From positions 62,001 through 126,000 of the forward strand of contig JHVD01000006.1 in the NCBI GenBank assembly GCA_000619965.1: DNA of 64,000 nt, in the 5' to 3' direction. Source of the stretch: Propionibacteriaceae bacterium P6A17. GTDB taxonomy: Bacteria > Actinomycetota > Actinomycetes > Propionibacteriales > Propionibacteriaceae. Both the position numbers and the translations under genes were made by a program. Shown one piece after another: positions 44,189 to 52,938 of the stretch (position 1 is its first letter; the number at the start of each line of letters is the position of its first letter). Under the pieces are notes generated by a model, which was given only the letters and a program-made list of their open reading frames with translations, had not been told where the DNA came from and ran no database searches.

Positions 44189-46203
44189 GTGGCGTCATCA
44201 ACGTGCACCGCGACGGCAAGGCGGAAAGCATGGAGCTGACGACCACCACCACCGGGCTCGACCTGTTCGGCGACGACCGCGAAGTCGTCGCGATGAGGGT
44301 CGGGGGCCAGACCCTGGACCTGCAGCGCGAACTCCACGACGGCGACGTCGTCGAGCCCGTGCTCATCACCTCCGACGAGGGGCTCTCCATCCTCCGCCAC
44401 TCCGCCGGCCACGTGACCGCCCAAGCCCTGCAGGAGGTGTTCACCGAGGCCAAGCTCGGCATCGGCCCGCCCATCACCGACGGGTACTACTACGACTTCC
44501 AGTGCGACCCGTTGACGCCTGAGGACCTCAAGGCCGTCGAGAAGCGCATGCAGCTGATCGTCAAGGCCAAGCAGCGGTTCGTGCGCCGCGAGGTCTCCGA
44601 CGACGAGGCCCGCGCGGAGCTCGCCAACGAGCCGTTCAAGCTGGAACTGATCGCCGACAAGGGCGCGGCAGGCTCCGAGGACGGTGCGTCCGTCGAGGTC
44701 GGCGCAGGCCAGCTCACGATCTACGACAACGTGAACCGCGATGGCTCCGTCGCCTGGAAGGACCTGTGCCGCGGGCCGCACGTGCCGCACACCGGCTACA
44801 TCCAAGCATTCAAACTGATGCGTTCGTCGGCCGCGTACTGGCGCGGTGACCAGCGAGGCGCCAGCCTCCAGCGTGTCTACGGCACGGCGTGGGCGACGAA
44901 GGAGGACCTCAAGGCATACGTGACCCGTCTCGAGGAGGCCGCGAAGCGCGACCACCGCAAGCTCGGCACCGAGCTGGACCTGTTCAGCTTCCCCGACGAG
45001 ATCGGCTCCGGGCTCGCCGTGTTCCACCCGAAGGGCGCCATCGTGCGCATGGAGATGGAGGACTACTCGCGGCGCCGCCACGTCGAGGAGGGCTACGAGT
45101 TCGCGTACACGCCGCACCTGACGAAGGCGCAGCTGTACCAGACCTCCGGCCACCTCGACTGGTACGCCGACGGTATGTACCCGCCCATGCACATGGACGA
45201 GGAACGCGACGCCGACGGCAACATCACCAAGCAGGGTGTGGACTACTACATGAAGCCCATGAACTGCCCGATGCACAACCTCATCTACGCCGCACGCGGC
45301 CGCTCCTACCGCGAACTGCCGCTGAGGCTGTTCGAGTTCGGCACCGTCTACCGCAACGAGAAGTCCGGAGTCGTCCACGGTCTGACGCGCGCCCGCGGCT
45401 TCACGCAGGACGACGCGCACATCTACTGCACCCGTGAGCAGATGCGCGACGAGCTGGCGTTCCTGCTGAAGTTCGTGCTCGACCTCCTCGCCGACTACGG
45501 GCTCGACGACTTCTACCTCGAGTTGTCGACGAAGAACCCGGACAAGTTCGTCGGCGACGACGCCACCTGGGACGAGGCCACCGAGGTGCTGCGCGAGGTC
45601 GCCACGGCCTCTGGCCTGCAGCTCGTCGACGATCCGGGCGGTGCCGCGTTCTACGGCCCCAAGATCTCCGTGCAGGCGAAGGACGCGATCGGACGCACGT
45701 GGCAGATGTCGACGATCCAGCTCGACTTCAACCTGCCCGAGCGTTTCCAACTCGAGTACCAGGCCGCCGACGGCACGCGCCAGCGCCCGGTGATGATCCA
45801 TCGCGCGCTCTTCGGCTCCATCGAACGCTTCTTCGGCGTCCTCACCGAGCACTACGCGGGCGCCTTCCCCGCGTGGCTCGCGCCCCTGCAGGTGTTGGGC
45901 ATCCCGGTCGCGGCGGAATTCGACGACTACCTGCGCGGCATCCTGGACCGGCTGCGGGCCGAGGGGCTGCGCGTCGAGCTCGACGCCTCCGACGACCGGT
46001 TCGCGAAGAAGATCCGCAATGCGCAGAAGGAGAAGGTGCCCTTCATGCTCATCGCTGGCGGCGAGGACCGCGACGCCGGCACGGTGTCGTTCCGCTTCCG
46101 GGACGGTTCGCAGCGCAACGGCGTGCCTGTCGACGAGGCGGTGGCCTACGTCGTCGACTACGTGCGCAGCCGCACCAACGCCAATCCGACCGCGGGTGAG
46201 TAG
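44185..46203 (+). CDS. thrS: Threonine--tRNA ligase
   Basis: Class II ThrRS of 672 residues. It has an N-terminal TGS-like domain, the editing domain ([25 protein letters not shown]), and a catalytic core with [27 protein letters not shown], whose cysteine is a zinc ligand, then [24 protein letters not shown]-like motif 2. The C-terminal anticodon domain is [16 protein letters not shown] onward. GAGGGAGAAG lies about 5 nt before ATG 44185. It heads thrS-HIT-acyltransferase-mannosyltransferase, as in mycobacteria. Confidence 0.97.
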   Translation: MSGVINVHRDGKAESMELTTTTTGLDLFGDDREVVAMRVGGQTLDLQRELHDGDVVEPVLITSDEGLSILRHSAGHVTAQALQEVFTEAKLGIGPPITDGYYYDFQCDPLTPEDLKAVEKRMQLIVKAKQRFVRREVSDDEARAELANEPFKLELIADKGAAGSEDGASVEVGAGQLTIYDNVNRDGSVAWKDLCRGPHVPHTGYIQAFKLMRSSAAYWRGDQRGASLQRVYGTAWATKEDLKAYVTRLEEAAKRDHRKLGTELDLFSFPDEIGSGLAVFHPKGAIVRMEMEDYSRRRHVEEGYEFAYTPHLTKAQLYQTSGHLDWYADGMYPPMHMDEERDADGNITKQGVDYYMKPMNCPMHNLIYAARGRSYRELPLRLFEFGTVYRNEKSGVVHGLTRARGFTQDDAHIYCTREQMRDELAFLLKFVLDLLADYGLDDFYLELSTKNPDKFVGDDATWDEATEVLREVATASGLQLVDDPGGAAFYGPKISVQAKDAIGRTWQMSTIQLDFNLPERFQLEYQAADGTRQRPVMIHRALFGSIERFFGVLTEHYAGAFPAWLAPLQVLGIPVAAEFDDYLRGILDRLRAEGLRVELDASDDRFAKKIRNAQKEKVPFMLIAGGEDRDAGTVSFRFRDGSQRNGVPVDEAVAYVVDYVRSRTNANPTAGE

Positions 46204-46204
46204 G

Positions 46205-46753
46205 GTGGCCACCCTCAGCCCGGAAGCGGCGAGCGACTACGCCGGGATCCCCGACTCCTTCCAGCGCCTGTGGACCCCGCACCGCATGGTCTACATCGAC
46301 GGGGAAGGCAAACCGAAGGACGAGGGCGAGTGCCCGTTCTGTGCGATCCCGCGCCGCGACGACGAGGCTGGCCTCGTCGTGCACCGCGGGGAGCACGCGT
46401 TCGTCGTGATGAACCTGTTTCCGTACAACCCCGGGCACTTGCTGGTGTGCCCGTACCGGCACGTCGCCCGCTACGTCGACACGACCCCGGAGGAGACCAT
46501 CGAGATCGCCGAGCTGACGAAGCAGGCCATCGCGGCGCTCACCAAGGTGAGCAATCCGGCGGGGTTCAACCTCGGCATCAACCAGGGCGACGTGGCTGGC
46601 GCGGGCATCGCCATGCACCTCCACCAGCACGTCGTGCCACGCTGGCAGGGAGACTCGAACTTCCTGCCCATCGTCGGGCAGACGAAGGCGGTCCCGCAGC
46701 TCCTCGACGACGCCCGCGCCCGTCTCGCAGCGGCGTGGGAAGACCTTGGCTAG
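46205..46753 (+). CDS. HIT-family hydrolase / Ap4A phosphorylase-like
   Basis: A 182-residue HIT-domain protein. The histidine triad is H138-x-H140-x-H142 in MHLHQHVVPRW, and a CPFC pair lies at residues 43-46. The M. tuberculosis protein at the same place (Rv2613c, between thrS and the PI-mannoside genes) is an Ap4A phosphorylase, so that activity is possible. GTG 46205 comes one base after the thrS stop. The stop overlaps the next gene. Confidence 0.9.
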   Translation: MATLSPEAASDYAGIPDSFQRLWTPHRMVYIDGEGKPKDEGECPFCAIPRRDDEAGLVVHRGEHAFVVMNLFPYNPGHLLVCPYRHVARYVDTTPEETIEIAELTKQAIAALTKVSNPAGFNLGINQGDVAGAGIAMHLHQHVVPRWQGDSNFLPIVGQTKAVPQLLDDARARLAAAWEDLG

Positions 46754-47591
46754 GCTGCTCACTCCCACCCGAATCTTCGCCGCGGGGGAGCAGCTGCCCG
46801 TCGAGCTGGCCGAGGCGCTCGCCTTCGCAGGAGGCGCGGTCGCCGGGAGGATGCGGCTGCCCGGGCTCGAGCAGTGGCGCACCAACGTGGCCGACGTCGT
46901 CGGGCTGCGCATGGACGACGCCCACACACGCGAACTCGCCCGCCATTGGGGACGCAACAACCTGTGGTCGATGTCGCTCGGCCGCTGGGACGATCGCCAG
47001 GTTCTCGGTCGCGTCGAGGCCGCGCCCCACGTCGTCGAACATCTGCGCACCTCGCTGGAGGGCCCCGGGCTCATTCTGGCGCTGCCGCACATGGGCTCCT
47101 GGGACCTCGCCGGGGCATGGTGCGCCCGCGTGGGGGTGCAGGTGGTCAGCGTGGCAGAGCGACTGCCTGCAGGACTCTACGAACGCTTCCGGGACGCGCG
47201 CGCACGCATGGGCATGATCATCCACGCCGCCGACGAACGCCGGCTCGTCGACCAGTTGGCGGAGCACGTCGAGGCGCGACGGGCCGTGTGCCTGCTCTCC
47301 GATCGCGACCTCAGCCGACACGGCGTCGAAGTCCGTTGGCCCACGGGACAGCGCACGACGGTCCCACCCGGGCCCGCGCTGCTGGCCAGGCGCACGGGGG
47401 CAGATCTGCGCGTGGTCACCTCGACGTTCACCCGGCGCGGCATCGCGCTGCGCGTGTCGGATCCGGTGGACGCCTCGGGGGACATCACGGCGACCATGCA
47501 GGCCGTGACGACGCACTTCGCCGCGGACATCGCCGCGCATCCCACCCACTGGCTGGCCCTGCAGCCCATGGTACGCAGGGCGGCGCCGTGA
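46746..47591 (+). CDS. Phosphatidylinositol mannoside acyltransferase (PatA-like)
   Basis: A 281-residue lysophospholipid acyltransferase-like protein of the LpxL/HtrB family. The active-site H-x4-D is H115-D120 in LPHMGSWDLAG. Its place next to a PimA-like gene points to PatA, which acylates the mannose of PIM1/PIM2 on the inner face of the membrane. The only start that keeps the N-terminal region is TTG 46746, 8 bp inside the HIT gene. The pgsA gene that usually precedes it in mycobacteria is absent. It overlaps the mannosyltransferase by GTGA. Confidence 0.85.
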   Translation: MARLLTPTRIFAAGEQLPVELAEALAFAGGAVAGRMRLPGLEQWRTNVADVVGLRMDDAHTRELARHWGRNNLWSMSLGRWDDRQVLGRVEAAPHVVEHLRTSLEGPGLILALPHMGSWDLAGAWCARVGVQVVSVAERLPAGLYERFRDARARMGMIIHAADERRLVDQLAEHVEARRAVCLLSDRDLSRHGVEVRWPTGQRTTVPPGPALLARRTGADLRVVTSTFTRRGIALRVSDPVDASGDITATMQAVTTHFAADIAAHPTHWLALQPMVRRAAP

Positions 47592-48574
47592 GGATCGCCC
47601 TCGTCAACCCCTACTCCTTCGACGTGGCCGGGGGAGTGGGCACACACGTGCTCGGGCTCGCCACCTGGCTGCACGACGCAGGCCACGAACCGCTCGTGAT
47701 CGGCCCCGGCAGGCATGCCGTCGAGACTCCATTCCCGGTCATGGTGCTCGGGCCTGCGGTCGGGGTGCCGTTCAACGGTTCGACGGCCCGGCTCGCGTTG
47801 GGGCCGCGGCAGGCGGCCAGGGCGCGGGCGCTCGTCGGGGACGCCGACGTGGTCCACGTCCACGAGCCGCTCACCCCGGGCATGGCGTTCGCGGTGGCGC
47901 GTGGCGCACGCAGGCTCGTCGTCACACACCACGCGCACTTTTTCGTGCCTGCGGGGCTGCGCGCCCTCCTGCGACGACGCTCCTCGGCCCTCCCCGTGCG
48001 CGAGTCGATCGCCGTCTCCGCCGCTGCCGCCGACACCGCGCACCAGGCCACCGGCTCGCGCCCCGACATCATCCCGAACGCCATCTCGCTGCCGACGCCG
48101 TCGCCGAAGCCCGACTGGGCCACGGTCCTCTTCGTCGGCCGGGCGTCGGATCCACGCAAGGGGCATACCCTCTTCCGCGTCCTCGCCGAACGCCTTCGAG
48201 GCGAGGCGCGATTCGTGGAGCTCGCCGACGGCCGGGCCAGCGCGGCCGCCGTGGCGCAGGCCATGGACGAGGCGACGGTGCTCGTCGCGCCCAACCTGGG
48301 AGGGGAGTCGTTCGGGATCGTGCTCGTCGAGGCACTGGCCCACGGCTGCGCCATCGTCGCCTCGGACCTGCCGGCGTTCCGCGCGACCGTCGGCGCCCAG
48401 GCCCCCGTCGAGTGGTTTGCCCCTGGCGATGCCGACGAAGCAGAGCGCGCGCTGCGACGACGACTCGCCGTCCCCCCTGCGCCGGACGTGGCCCGTCGCG
48501 CAGCCGAGGCCTACTCCTTGGACGTGATCGGCCCCAGGGTCCTCGAGCGTTACGCGCGGGCCAGTGGGCGGTGA
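47588..48574 (+). CDS. pimA: Phosphatidyl-myo-inositol mannosyltransferase PimA-like (GT4)
   Basis: A GT4-family glycosyltransferase of 328 residues. The N-terminal NPYSFDVAGGVGTHVLGLA, PFNGSTARLALGP, VHVHEPLTPG and the C-terminal APNLGGESFGIVLVEALAHGCAIVASDLPAF segments are characteristic of PimA, which transfers mannose from GDP-mannose to phosphatidylinositol. It is about 50 residues shorter than mycobacterial PimA, with losses mainly in the middle and at the C-terminus, but the donor-binding E-x7-E is complete. The start GTG 47588 overlaps the acyltransferase. Confidence 0.87.
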   Translation: MRIALVNPYSFDVAGGVGTHVLGLATWLHDAGHEPLVIGPGRHAVETPFPVMVLGPAVGVPFNGSTARLALGPRQAARARALVGDADVVHVHEPLTPGMAFAVARGARRLVVTHHAHFFVPAGLRALLRRRSSALPVRESIAVSAAAADTAHQATGSRPDIIPNAISLPTPSPKPDWATVLFVGRASDPRKGHTLFRVLAERLRGEARFVELADGRASAAAVAQAMDEATVLVAPNLGGESFGIVLVEALAHGCAIVASDLPAFRATVGAQAPVEWFAPGDADEAERALRRRLAVPPAPDVARRAAEAYSLDVIGPRVLERYARASGR

Positions 48575-48616
48575 GACACCGCCGCGCGGCTGCCGGATGT
48601 CGTCGGACTCGGGAGC

Positions 48617-48622
48617 TACGCT
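48617..48622 (+). promoter_or_regulatory. Leaderless-type -10 box of the pgsA-type gene
   Basis: TACGCT ends 7 nt before GTG 48630. The GGGAGG in between nearly touches the start codon. Confidence 0.4.
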
Positions 48623-48629
48623 GGGAGGC

Positions 48630-49223
48630 GTGGATGAACAGCTCTGGGACACCGATCGCGTCTTGACCGTGCCCAACATCCTGTCCTTCCTTCGGCTGCT
48701 GGCCATCCCACTGTTCACGTGGCTGATCCTCGCCCACCACGACGAGGCCGCCGTGCTGGTCCTGCTGCTGTCGGCCGTGACGGACTGGTTCGACGGCCGG
48801 CTCGCGCGGCGCCTGCACCAGCGCTCCAGGCTTGGCGTGCAGCTCGACCCGATCACCGACCGCCTCTACATCCTGGCGACGATCATCGCACTCATGGTGC
48901 GCGGGATCGTCCCCGTCTGGTTCGTGCTCGTGCTGGTGGGGCGGGACCTGATGCTGCTGTGCCTGGTGCCGTTCCTGCGACGCACCGGCCGCACCGCGCT
49001 GCCGGTCAACTTCGTCGGCAAGTCGGGCACCTTCGCCCTCCTGCTGGCGTTCCCTGTCGTCCTCATCGGCGCTCCGGAGGCGTTCGACGAGCCATGGATC
49101 CTCGGCATCGGCTGGGCGATCGCCGCGGTCGGGGCCTTGCTCTACTGGGCTGCGGGCGTGCTCTACGTGCGCGAGACGCATCGGCTGCTGCGAGCGAGCA
49201 GCGAAGCGGAGACTGCGCACTGA
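48630..49223 (+). CDS. CDP-alcohol phosphatidyltransferase (Rv1822/PgsA2 type)
   Basis: A 197-residue integral membrane enzyme with the full CDP-alcohol signature D-G-x2-A-R-x8-G-x3-D-x3-D in the segment DGRLARRLHQ through GVQLDPITD, and about five or six membrane helices. Position before DUF881-sbp-DUF881-FHA matches Rv1822 of M. tuberculosis, annotated as a PGP synthase; a cardiolipin- or PI-type activity cannot be excluded. GTG 48630 is chosen; the in-frame start at 48564 lies in the previous gene. It ends one base before the next gene. Confidence 0.88.
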   Translation: MDEQLWDTDRVLTVPNILSFLRLLAIPLFTWLILAHHDEAAVLVLLLSAVTDWFDGRLARRLHQRSRLGVQLDPITDRLYILATIIALMVRGIVPVWFVLVLVGRDLMLLCLVPFLRRTGRTALPVNFVGKSGTFALLLAFPVVLIGAPEAFDEPWILGIGWAIAAVGALLYWAAGVLYVRETHRLLRASSEAETAH

Positions 49224-49224
49224 C

Positions 49225-49995
49225 ATGGCACGGCGCCCGGACGAGTCGATGAGCCTGCTCCACACGGTGACGGAGGGGGCCTACGAGCCGGAGTACCGGA
49301 CCACCGCCGCACCCCGACGCACGCCTTGGGTGACGTTGCTCGTCGCCTTCCTCCTGGCGGCGCTGCTCACGTACGCGATGGCGCAGACCTTCCGCACCCG
49401 TGACGTGGACGCCGCGCAGACGTCGGCGCTGGTGGCCGAGCTCGACGACGCCCGCGCCCACCAGCAGCAGCTCGTCTACGAGGCCACCGAGCTCGAGCAG
49501 GAGATCGCCCGACTCCAGCAGCTTCATCTGGAGGACCCCGGCCTGCGCGCGCAGCTCGAGGCGGCGGGGCTGCTCAGCGGGGCGCTGCCCGTCGTCGGGC
49601 CGGGGATCGTCGTCGTGGTCGACGACGCAGACCAGGCCACCGCCTCCGAGGGGCGCGTGCTCGACAGCGACCTGTCGATCCTCGTCAACGGCCTGTTCGC
49701 CGCCGGGGCGGAAGCCGTCGCGGTCAACGGCCGACGGATCAGCACCCGCACCCCCATCCGCTCGGCGGGGGCGGCGATCACCGTCGACTACGTCTCGATG
49801 GACGCGCCCTACCGGGTGGAGGCCATCGGCGACCCACGCCAACTGCCCGCACGCTTCGGCGCCACCAGGGCCGCGAGCTGGTGGCAGTACCTGCGCCTCA
49901 ACTACGGACTGACCATCGAGGTCACCCCGGCCGAGGAGGACCTCTCCCTCGCCGCCGACCCGGGCCTCGGACTGCGTCTCGCGAAGGGAGACTGA
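49225..49995 (+). CDS. DUF881 family membrane protein (first copy)
   Basis: A 256-residue protein with one N-terminal membrane helix (WVTLLVAFLLAALLTYAMA) and a short coiled coil, then the DUF881 domain: LPVVGPGIVVVVDDADQA, DLSILVNGLFAAGAEAVAVNGRRI and the ATRAASWWQYLRLNYGLTIEV end. The family is related to YlxW/YlxX of Bacillus and its role is unknown. It matches the position of Rv1823. It probably acts at the outer face of the membrane with the small basic protein that follows. Confidence 0.9.
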   Translation: MARRPDESMSLLHTVTEGAYEPEYRTTAAPRRTPWVTLLVAFLLAALLTYAMAQTFRTRDVDAAQTSALVAELDDARAHQQQLVYEATELEQEIARLQQLHLEDPGLRAQLEAAGLLSGALPVVGPGIVVVVDDADQATASEGRVLDSDLSILVNGLFAAGAEAVAVNGRRISTRTPIRSAGAAITVDYVSMDAPYRVEAIGDPRQLPARFGATRAASWWQYLRLNYGLTIEVTPAEEDLSLAADPGLGLRLAKGD

Positions 49996-49997
49996 AC

Positions 49998-50330
49998 GTG
50001 ATCGCCATCCTCGGCCTCGTGGCCGGCGTCGTCGCCGGCATCCTGCTGCAACCGACGCTCCCGGCGGCGTTGGCACCCTACTTCCCGATCGCGATCGTCG
50101 CGGCGATCGACGCCATCCTGGGCGCGACGCGGGCCTACCTCGACGGCAACTTCAGTGACAGGGTGTTCGCGGTGAGCTTCCTGTCCAACGTGCTCATCGC
50201 CGGGCTGATCGTGTTCGTCGGCGACCAGATCGGCGTCGGATCGCAGCTGTCCACGGGAGTCGTGGTCGTCCTCGGGATCCGCATCTTCACCAACGCCGCC
50301 GCAGTGCGGAGGGCGATCTTCCATGCCTGA
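49998..50330 (+). CDS. sbp: Small basic protein Sbp (DUF1290)
   Basis: A 110-residue membrane protein of the DUF1290/small basic protein family with three or four helices: VIAILGLVAGVVAGILLQPTLP, then FPIAIVAAIDAILGATRAYLDGNF, FVVSFLSN-like AVSFLSNVLIAGLIVFVGDQIG and GIRIFTNAAAVRRAIFHA. It is found next to cell-division genes in Firmicutes and between two DUF881 genes in actinobacteria (Rv1824), as here. Function is unknown. GTG 49998 follows the preceding stop by 2 bp. Confidence 0.9.
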   Translation: MIAILGLVAGVVAGILLQPTLPAALAPYFPIAIVAAIDAILGATRAYLDGNFSDRVFAVSFLSNVLIAGLIVFVGDQIGVGSQLSTGVVVVLGIRIFTNAAAVRRAIFHA

Positions 50331-51069
50331 GGTAGCACGACACGCCGACGGCAAGGCGGACCGCTCGCTGCTTCGCGACCTGATCCGGCCCAGCAAGGGC
50401 CAACTGGTGGCGGCCCTCATCCTGTTCGTCACCGGGCTCGGCCTGACCTGGACGTGGCGTTCGCAGGAGGCGCAGCCGGAGTTCGCGCAGGCCAGGCAGG
50501 CCGACCTCGTGCAGTTGCTCGACACCGTCACCGGCCAGAATCGGGCGCTGGAGGCCGAGCTGCGCTCGCTGCAGTCCACCCGCGACGAGCTGGCTGGCGG
50601 CGCCGATCAGGCCGAGAGCGTGCGCGAGGATGCCCAGCGTCGCCTGGAACAGCTCCAGATCCTCGCCGGCACCGTCCCCGCTCACGGCCCGGGCGTACGG
50701 CTGACGGTGACGGATCCGGAGGGCAAGATCACGGCGGAGCTCATGCTGAACGCGATCGAGGAGCTGCGCGACGCGGGTGCCGAGGTGATCGAGCTCAACG
50801 ACAGCGTCCGCGTCGTGATGAACACGGCATTCACCAGCGACGAGCAGACGCGCGTCATCGCGTCCGGGCAGGCGCTCGATCCGCCGTACGTCATCGACGC
50901 GATCGGGGACCCGTCGACGCTGGAGGCCGGCGCCCGCTTCCGGGGCGGGCTCGTAAACGAGGTCGAGGGGCCCCGGGTGGGCGGCGGCGTGACCATCGAG
51001 CAGCTCGACGACGTGCGCATCGACTCGGTGGTTGCGGGGGTCAGTCCGAGATTCGCGAAGCCGCGCTGA
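50323..51069 (+). CDS. DUF881 family membrane protein (second copy)
   Basis: A 248-residue DUF881 protein with a cytoplasmic tail, one membrane helix (GQLVAALILFVTGLGLTWTW), a coiled coil (NRALEAELRSLQSTRDELAGG) and the DUF881 domain with GPGVRLTVTDPEGKI, EELRDAGAEVIELNDSVRV and YVIDAIGDPSTLEAG. It corresponds to Rv1825. It overlaps sbp by 8 bp. The gcvH gene that follows in mycobacteria is not present; a 100-bp gap leads to the FHA gene. Confidence 0.9.
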   Translation: MPEVARHADGKADRSLLRDLIRPSKGQLVAALILFVTGLGLTWTWRSQEAQPEFAQARQADLVQLLDTVTGQNRALEAELRSLQSTRDELAGGADQAESVREDAQRRLEQLQILAGTVPAHGPGVRLTVTDPEGKITAELMLNAIEELRDAGAEVIELNDSVRVVMNTAFTSDEQTRVIASGQALDPPYVIDAIGDPSTLEAGARFRGGLVNEVEGPRVGGGVTIEQLDDVRIDSVVAGVSPRFAKPR

Positions 51070-51091
51070 GCGATTGCCCGCCATGGGAAAC

Positions 51092-51106
51092 TTGGCGTAG
51101 CGCCAA
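51092..51106. repeat. Inverted repeat before the FHA gene
   Basis: TTGGCG (51092-51097) and CGCCAA (51101-51106) flank TAG, a perfect 15-bp dyad. It lies about 25 bp upstream of a TAGGGT box (51131-51136) and could be an operator or a weak terminator. Confidence 0.35.
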
Positions 51107-51169
51107 CCTCCGACCACCGCGCGTGTGTTGTAGGGTGGATTGGACTTCGATGCGAAGGGAAGGGTCACC

Positions 51170-51649
51170 ATGAGGTGCAACAAGTGCGGCGCCGAGGTCG
51201 CCGAGACCGCCAAGTTCTGCAGCAACTGCGGTGCGCCTCTCGACCAGGGCGGCGACACCACCACCACGTTCGCCGTCTTCGACGACGCCCCGGAGCTGGG
51301 CCAACCCTCGTCGGAGGTGGCCGCGAAGGGGCTGGCGAAGGGCAACGCCCTCCTCATCGTCAGGCTGGGCACCGGTGAGGAGTCCCGGTTCCTCATCGAC
51401 TCGGACCTGACGACGGTTGGACGCCACCCGCAGTCCGACATCTTCCTGGACGACATCACCGTCTCCCGTCACCACGCGAAGTTCGTGCGTGCCGGGGGAG
51501 TGCTGTACCTCGAGGATCTGGGCAGCCTCAACGGGACGTACATCAACCGCACCCTGATCGATGGCCGCGCACAGGTGCGCGCCGCGGACGAGATCCAGAT
51601 CGGCAAGTACCGGGCCACGATCGCGCTGGGTGAGTCCGGACAGTCGTAA
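51170..51649 (+). CDS. GarA/OdhI-like FHA protein with N-terminal zinc ribbon
   Basis: A 159-residue protein. An N-terminal zinc ribbon (C3, C6, C17, C20) is followed by a run of threonines (T30-T33 in GGDTTTTFAVFDD) and an FHA domain with GRHPQSDIFLDD, SRHHA (R85, S99, H101) and LGSLNGTYIN. In GarA and OdhI a phosphorylated threonine near the N-terminus binds the protein's own FHA domain and switches control of 2-oxoglutarate metabolism. The threonine run here may do the same. The zinc ribbon is not in mycobacterial GarA. The stop overlaps the MerR start (TAATG). Confidence 0.9.
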   Translation: MRCNKCGAEVAETAKFCSNCGAPLDQGGDTTTTFAVFDDAPELGQPSSEVAAKGLAKGNALLIVRLGTGEESRFLIDSDLTTVGRHPQSDIFLDDITVSRHHAKFVRAGGVLYLEDLGSLNGTYINRTLIDGRAQVRAADEIQIGKYRATIALGESGQS

Positions 51650-52338
51650 TGGCGTCGGGCGCGCGCACGATCGGTCGCGTCCTGGAGATGATCCGCGGCG
51701 AGTTCCCGGACATCTCCGTCTCCAAGCTGCGCTACCTCGAGGCCGAGGGCCTCATCACGCCTGATCGGCAGCAGCCGTCGGGCTATCGTCGGTTCTCGCA
51801 GGACGACGTCGACCGCCTCCTTTACATCCTGCGTGCCCAGCGTGACCGCTACCTGCCCCTGAAGGTCATCCGCGAGGAGCTCGAGGCCCTCGACCGGGGC
51901 GAAGATCCGCAGACGCTGCCTCCGCCAGCCCCGGCGTCGGAGATGGAACGTCCGCACACCGAACACCGAGCGCCGGCGGCGCAGCCGTCGGGACGCCTCC
52001 TCACGCGACGACAGGTGCTGGCCGAATCCGGGCTGGGGGAGGCCTCCTTCATCCAGCTCGAGCGGCTGCGGCTCGTCGAGCCAAGGGGCGGGACCCAGCT
52101 CTACGGGCGCGAGGCGGTGGGGGTCGCCGTCGCGGCGAAACGACTGGCCCACTACGGATTGGATCTGCGTCAGCTCAAGGTGGTGCACCAGGCGGCGATC
52201 GCGGAGGCGGCGCTGGTCGAGCAGGTCCTGGAGCCCTTCGAACGGCGAGGCAACGCGCCCGGTGAGGTGGTCGCCGAAGTCTACAAGCTGGTCCTCCACG
52301 CCCACGCGGCGATGTTGCACGGCCAGATCAGTCGGTGA
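51649..52338 (+). CDS. MerR-family regulator, FtsR/Rv1828 type
   Basis: A 229-residue MerR-family regulator. The N-terminal winged helix reads IRGEFPDISVSKLRYLEAEGLITPDRQQPSGYRRFSQDDVDRLLYIL. A proline-rich linker (about 88-110) is followed by a second helix-rich domain (LLTRRQVLAESGLG). It is placed like Rv1828, whose Corynebacterium homologue FtsR activates ftsZ. It overlaps the FHA gene by one base and the next gene's region begins at its stop. Confidence 0.9.
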   Translation: MASGARTIGRVLEMIRGEFPDISVSKLRYLEAEGLITPDRQQPSGYRRFSQDDVDRLLYILRAQRDRYLPLKVIREELEALDRGEDPQTLPPPAPASEMERPHTEHRAPAAQPSGRLLTRRQVLAESGLGEASFIQLERLRLVEPRGGTQLYGREAVGVAVAAKRLAHYGLDLRQLKVVHQAAIAEAALVEQVLEPFERRGNAPGEVVAEVYKLVLHAHAAMLHGQISR

Positions 52339-52364
52339 GCTCGAGCGGGAGCCGGGAGAAGAAC

Positions 52365-52871
52365 ATGGACGAGGGCATCAGGGACGAATGGCTCGACCTG
52401 CAGGTGGTCGGGGTGCGGATCATGGGCGAGGACGACTCGACGATCCTGCTCCTGCAGGAGCGCCACGGCACGCGGCTGCTGCCGATCTGGATCGGTGCCG
52501 TCGAGGCCGCGGTCATCACCCTGGAGCTGCGCGACGACGTCGCCGTGCCGCGGCCGCTCACGCACGATCTCTTGTCGACGGTGATCCGTGAGTTCGTAGG
52601 TCAGGCCGAGGGGCGGGCCCTCATCAGCGCCGTCGACGAGGGCCTGTTCCTCGCGCGCCTGCAGTTTCTCGATCTCGATTTCGACGCCCGCCCCAGCGAC
52701 GCGGTGGCCGTCGCGCTGAAGCTCGGCTGGCCCATCCGCTGCCCCCGCACCCTCATGGATCAAGTTGGGGTTGAGGTTGATGAAATGCCCAATGACGAGG
52801 TCGATGAGTTCCGCGCTTTCCTCGATTCGGTGAGCGCGGACGATTTCTCCACCGGCGAGGATACCGCCTAG
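52365..52871 (+). CDS. Bifunctional nuclease family protein (DUF151)
   Basis: A 168-residue DUF151/BFN-domain protein: LQVVGVRIMGEDDSTILLLQERHGTRLLPIWIGAVEAAVITLEL and LDFDARPSDAVAVALKLGWPI. The family was named for a nuclease activity in plants; its bacterial role is unknown. ATG 52365 has GGGAGAAG about 6 nt upstream. GTG 52335, overlapping the MerR stop, would add 10 residues and cannot be excluded. The acidic C-terminal 50 residues are outside the domain. It matches Rv1829. Confidence 0.88.
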   Translation: MDEGIRDEWLDLQVVGVRIMGEDDSTILLLQERHGTRLLPIWIGAVEAAVITLELRDDVAVPRPLTHDLLSTVIREFVGQAEGRALISAVDEGLFLARLQFLDLDFDARPSDAVAVALKLGWPIRCPRTLMDQVGVEVDEMPNDEVDEFRAFLDSVSADDFSTGEDTA

Positions 52872-52926
52872 TCAGCGCCCAGTTGGGTGAAGTTGGGGAA
52901 CGCAGTCGTGGCGGGTCCTAGGCAGG

Positions 52927-52932
52927 TAGGAT
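52927..52932 (+). promoter_or_regulatory. -10 box before the second MerR gene
   Basis: TAGGAT ends 6 nt before GTG 52939, the first codon of a short open frame that ends on the MerR start. It is the likely promoter of that unit. Confidence 0.45.
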
Positions 52933-52938
52933 GATGGG

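Noticed and set aside
51150-51173. A 7-codon frame (ATG 51150) ending in ATGA on the FHA gene start
   Set aside because: Too short to judge, and the distance to the TAGGGT box (13 nt) does not fit the leaderless spacing; it is likely chance.
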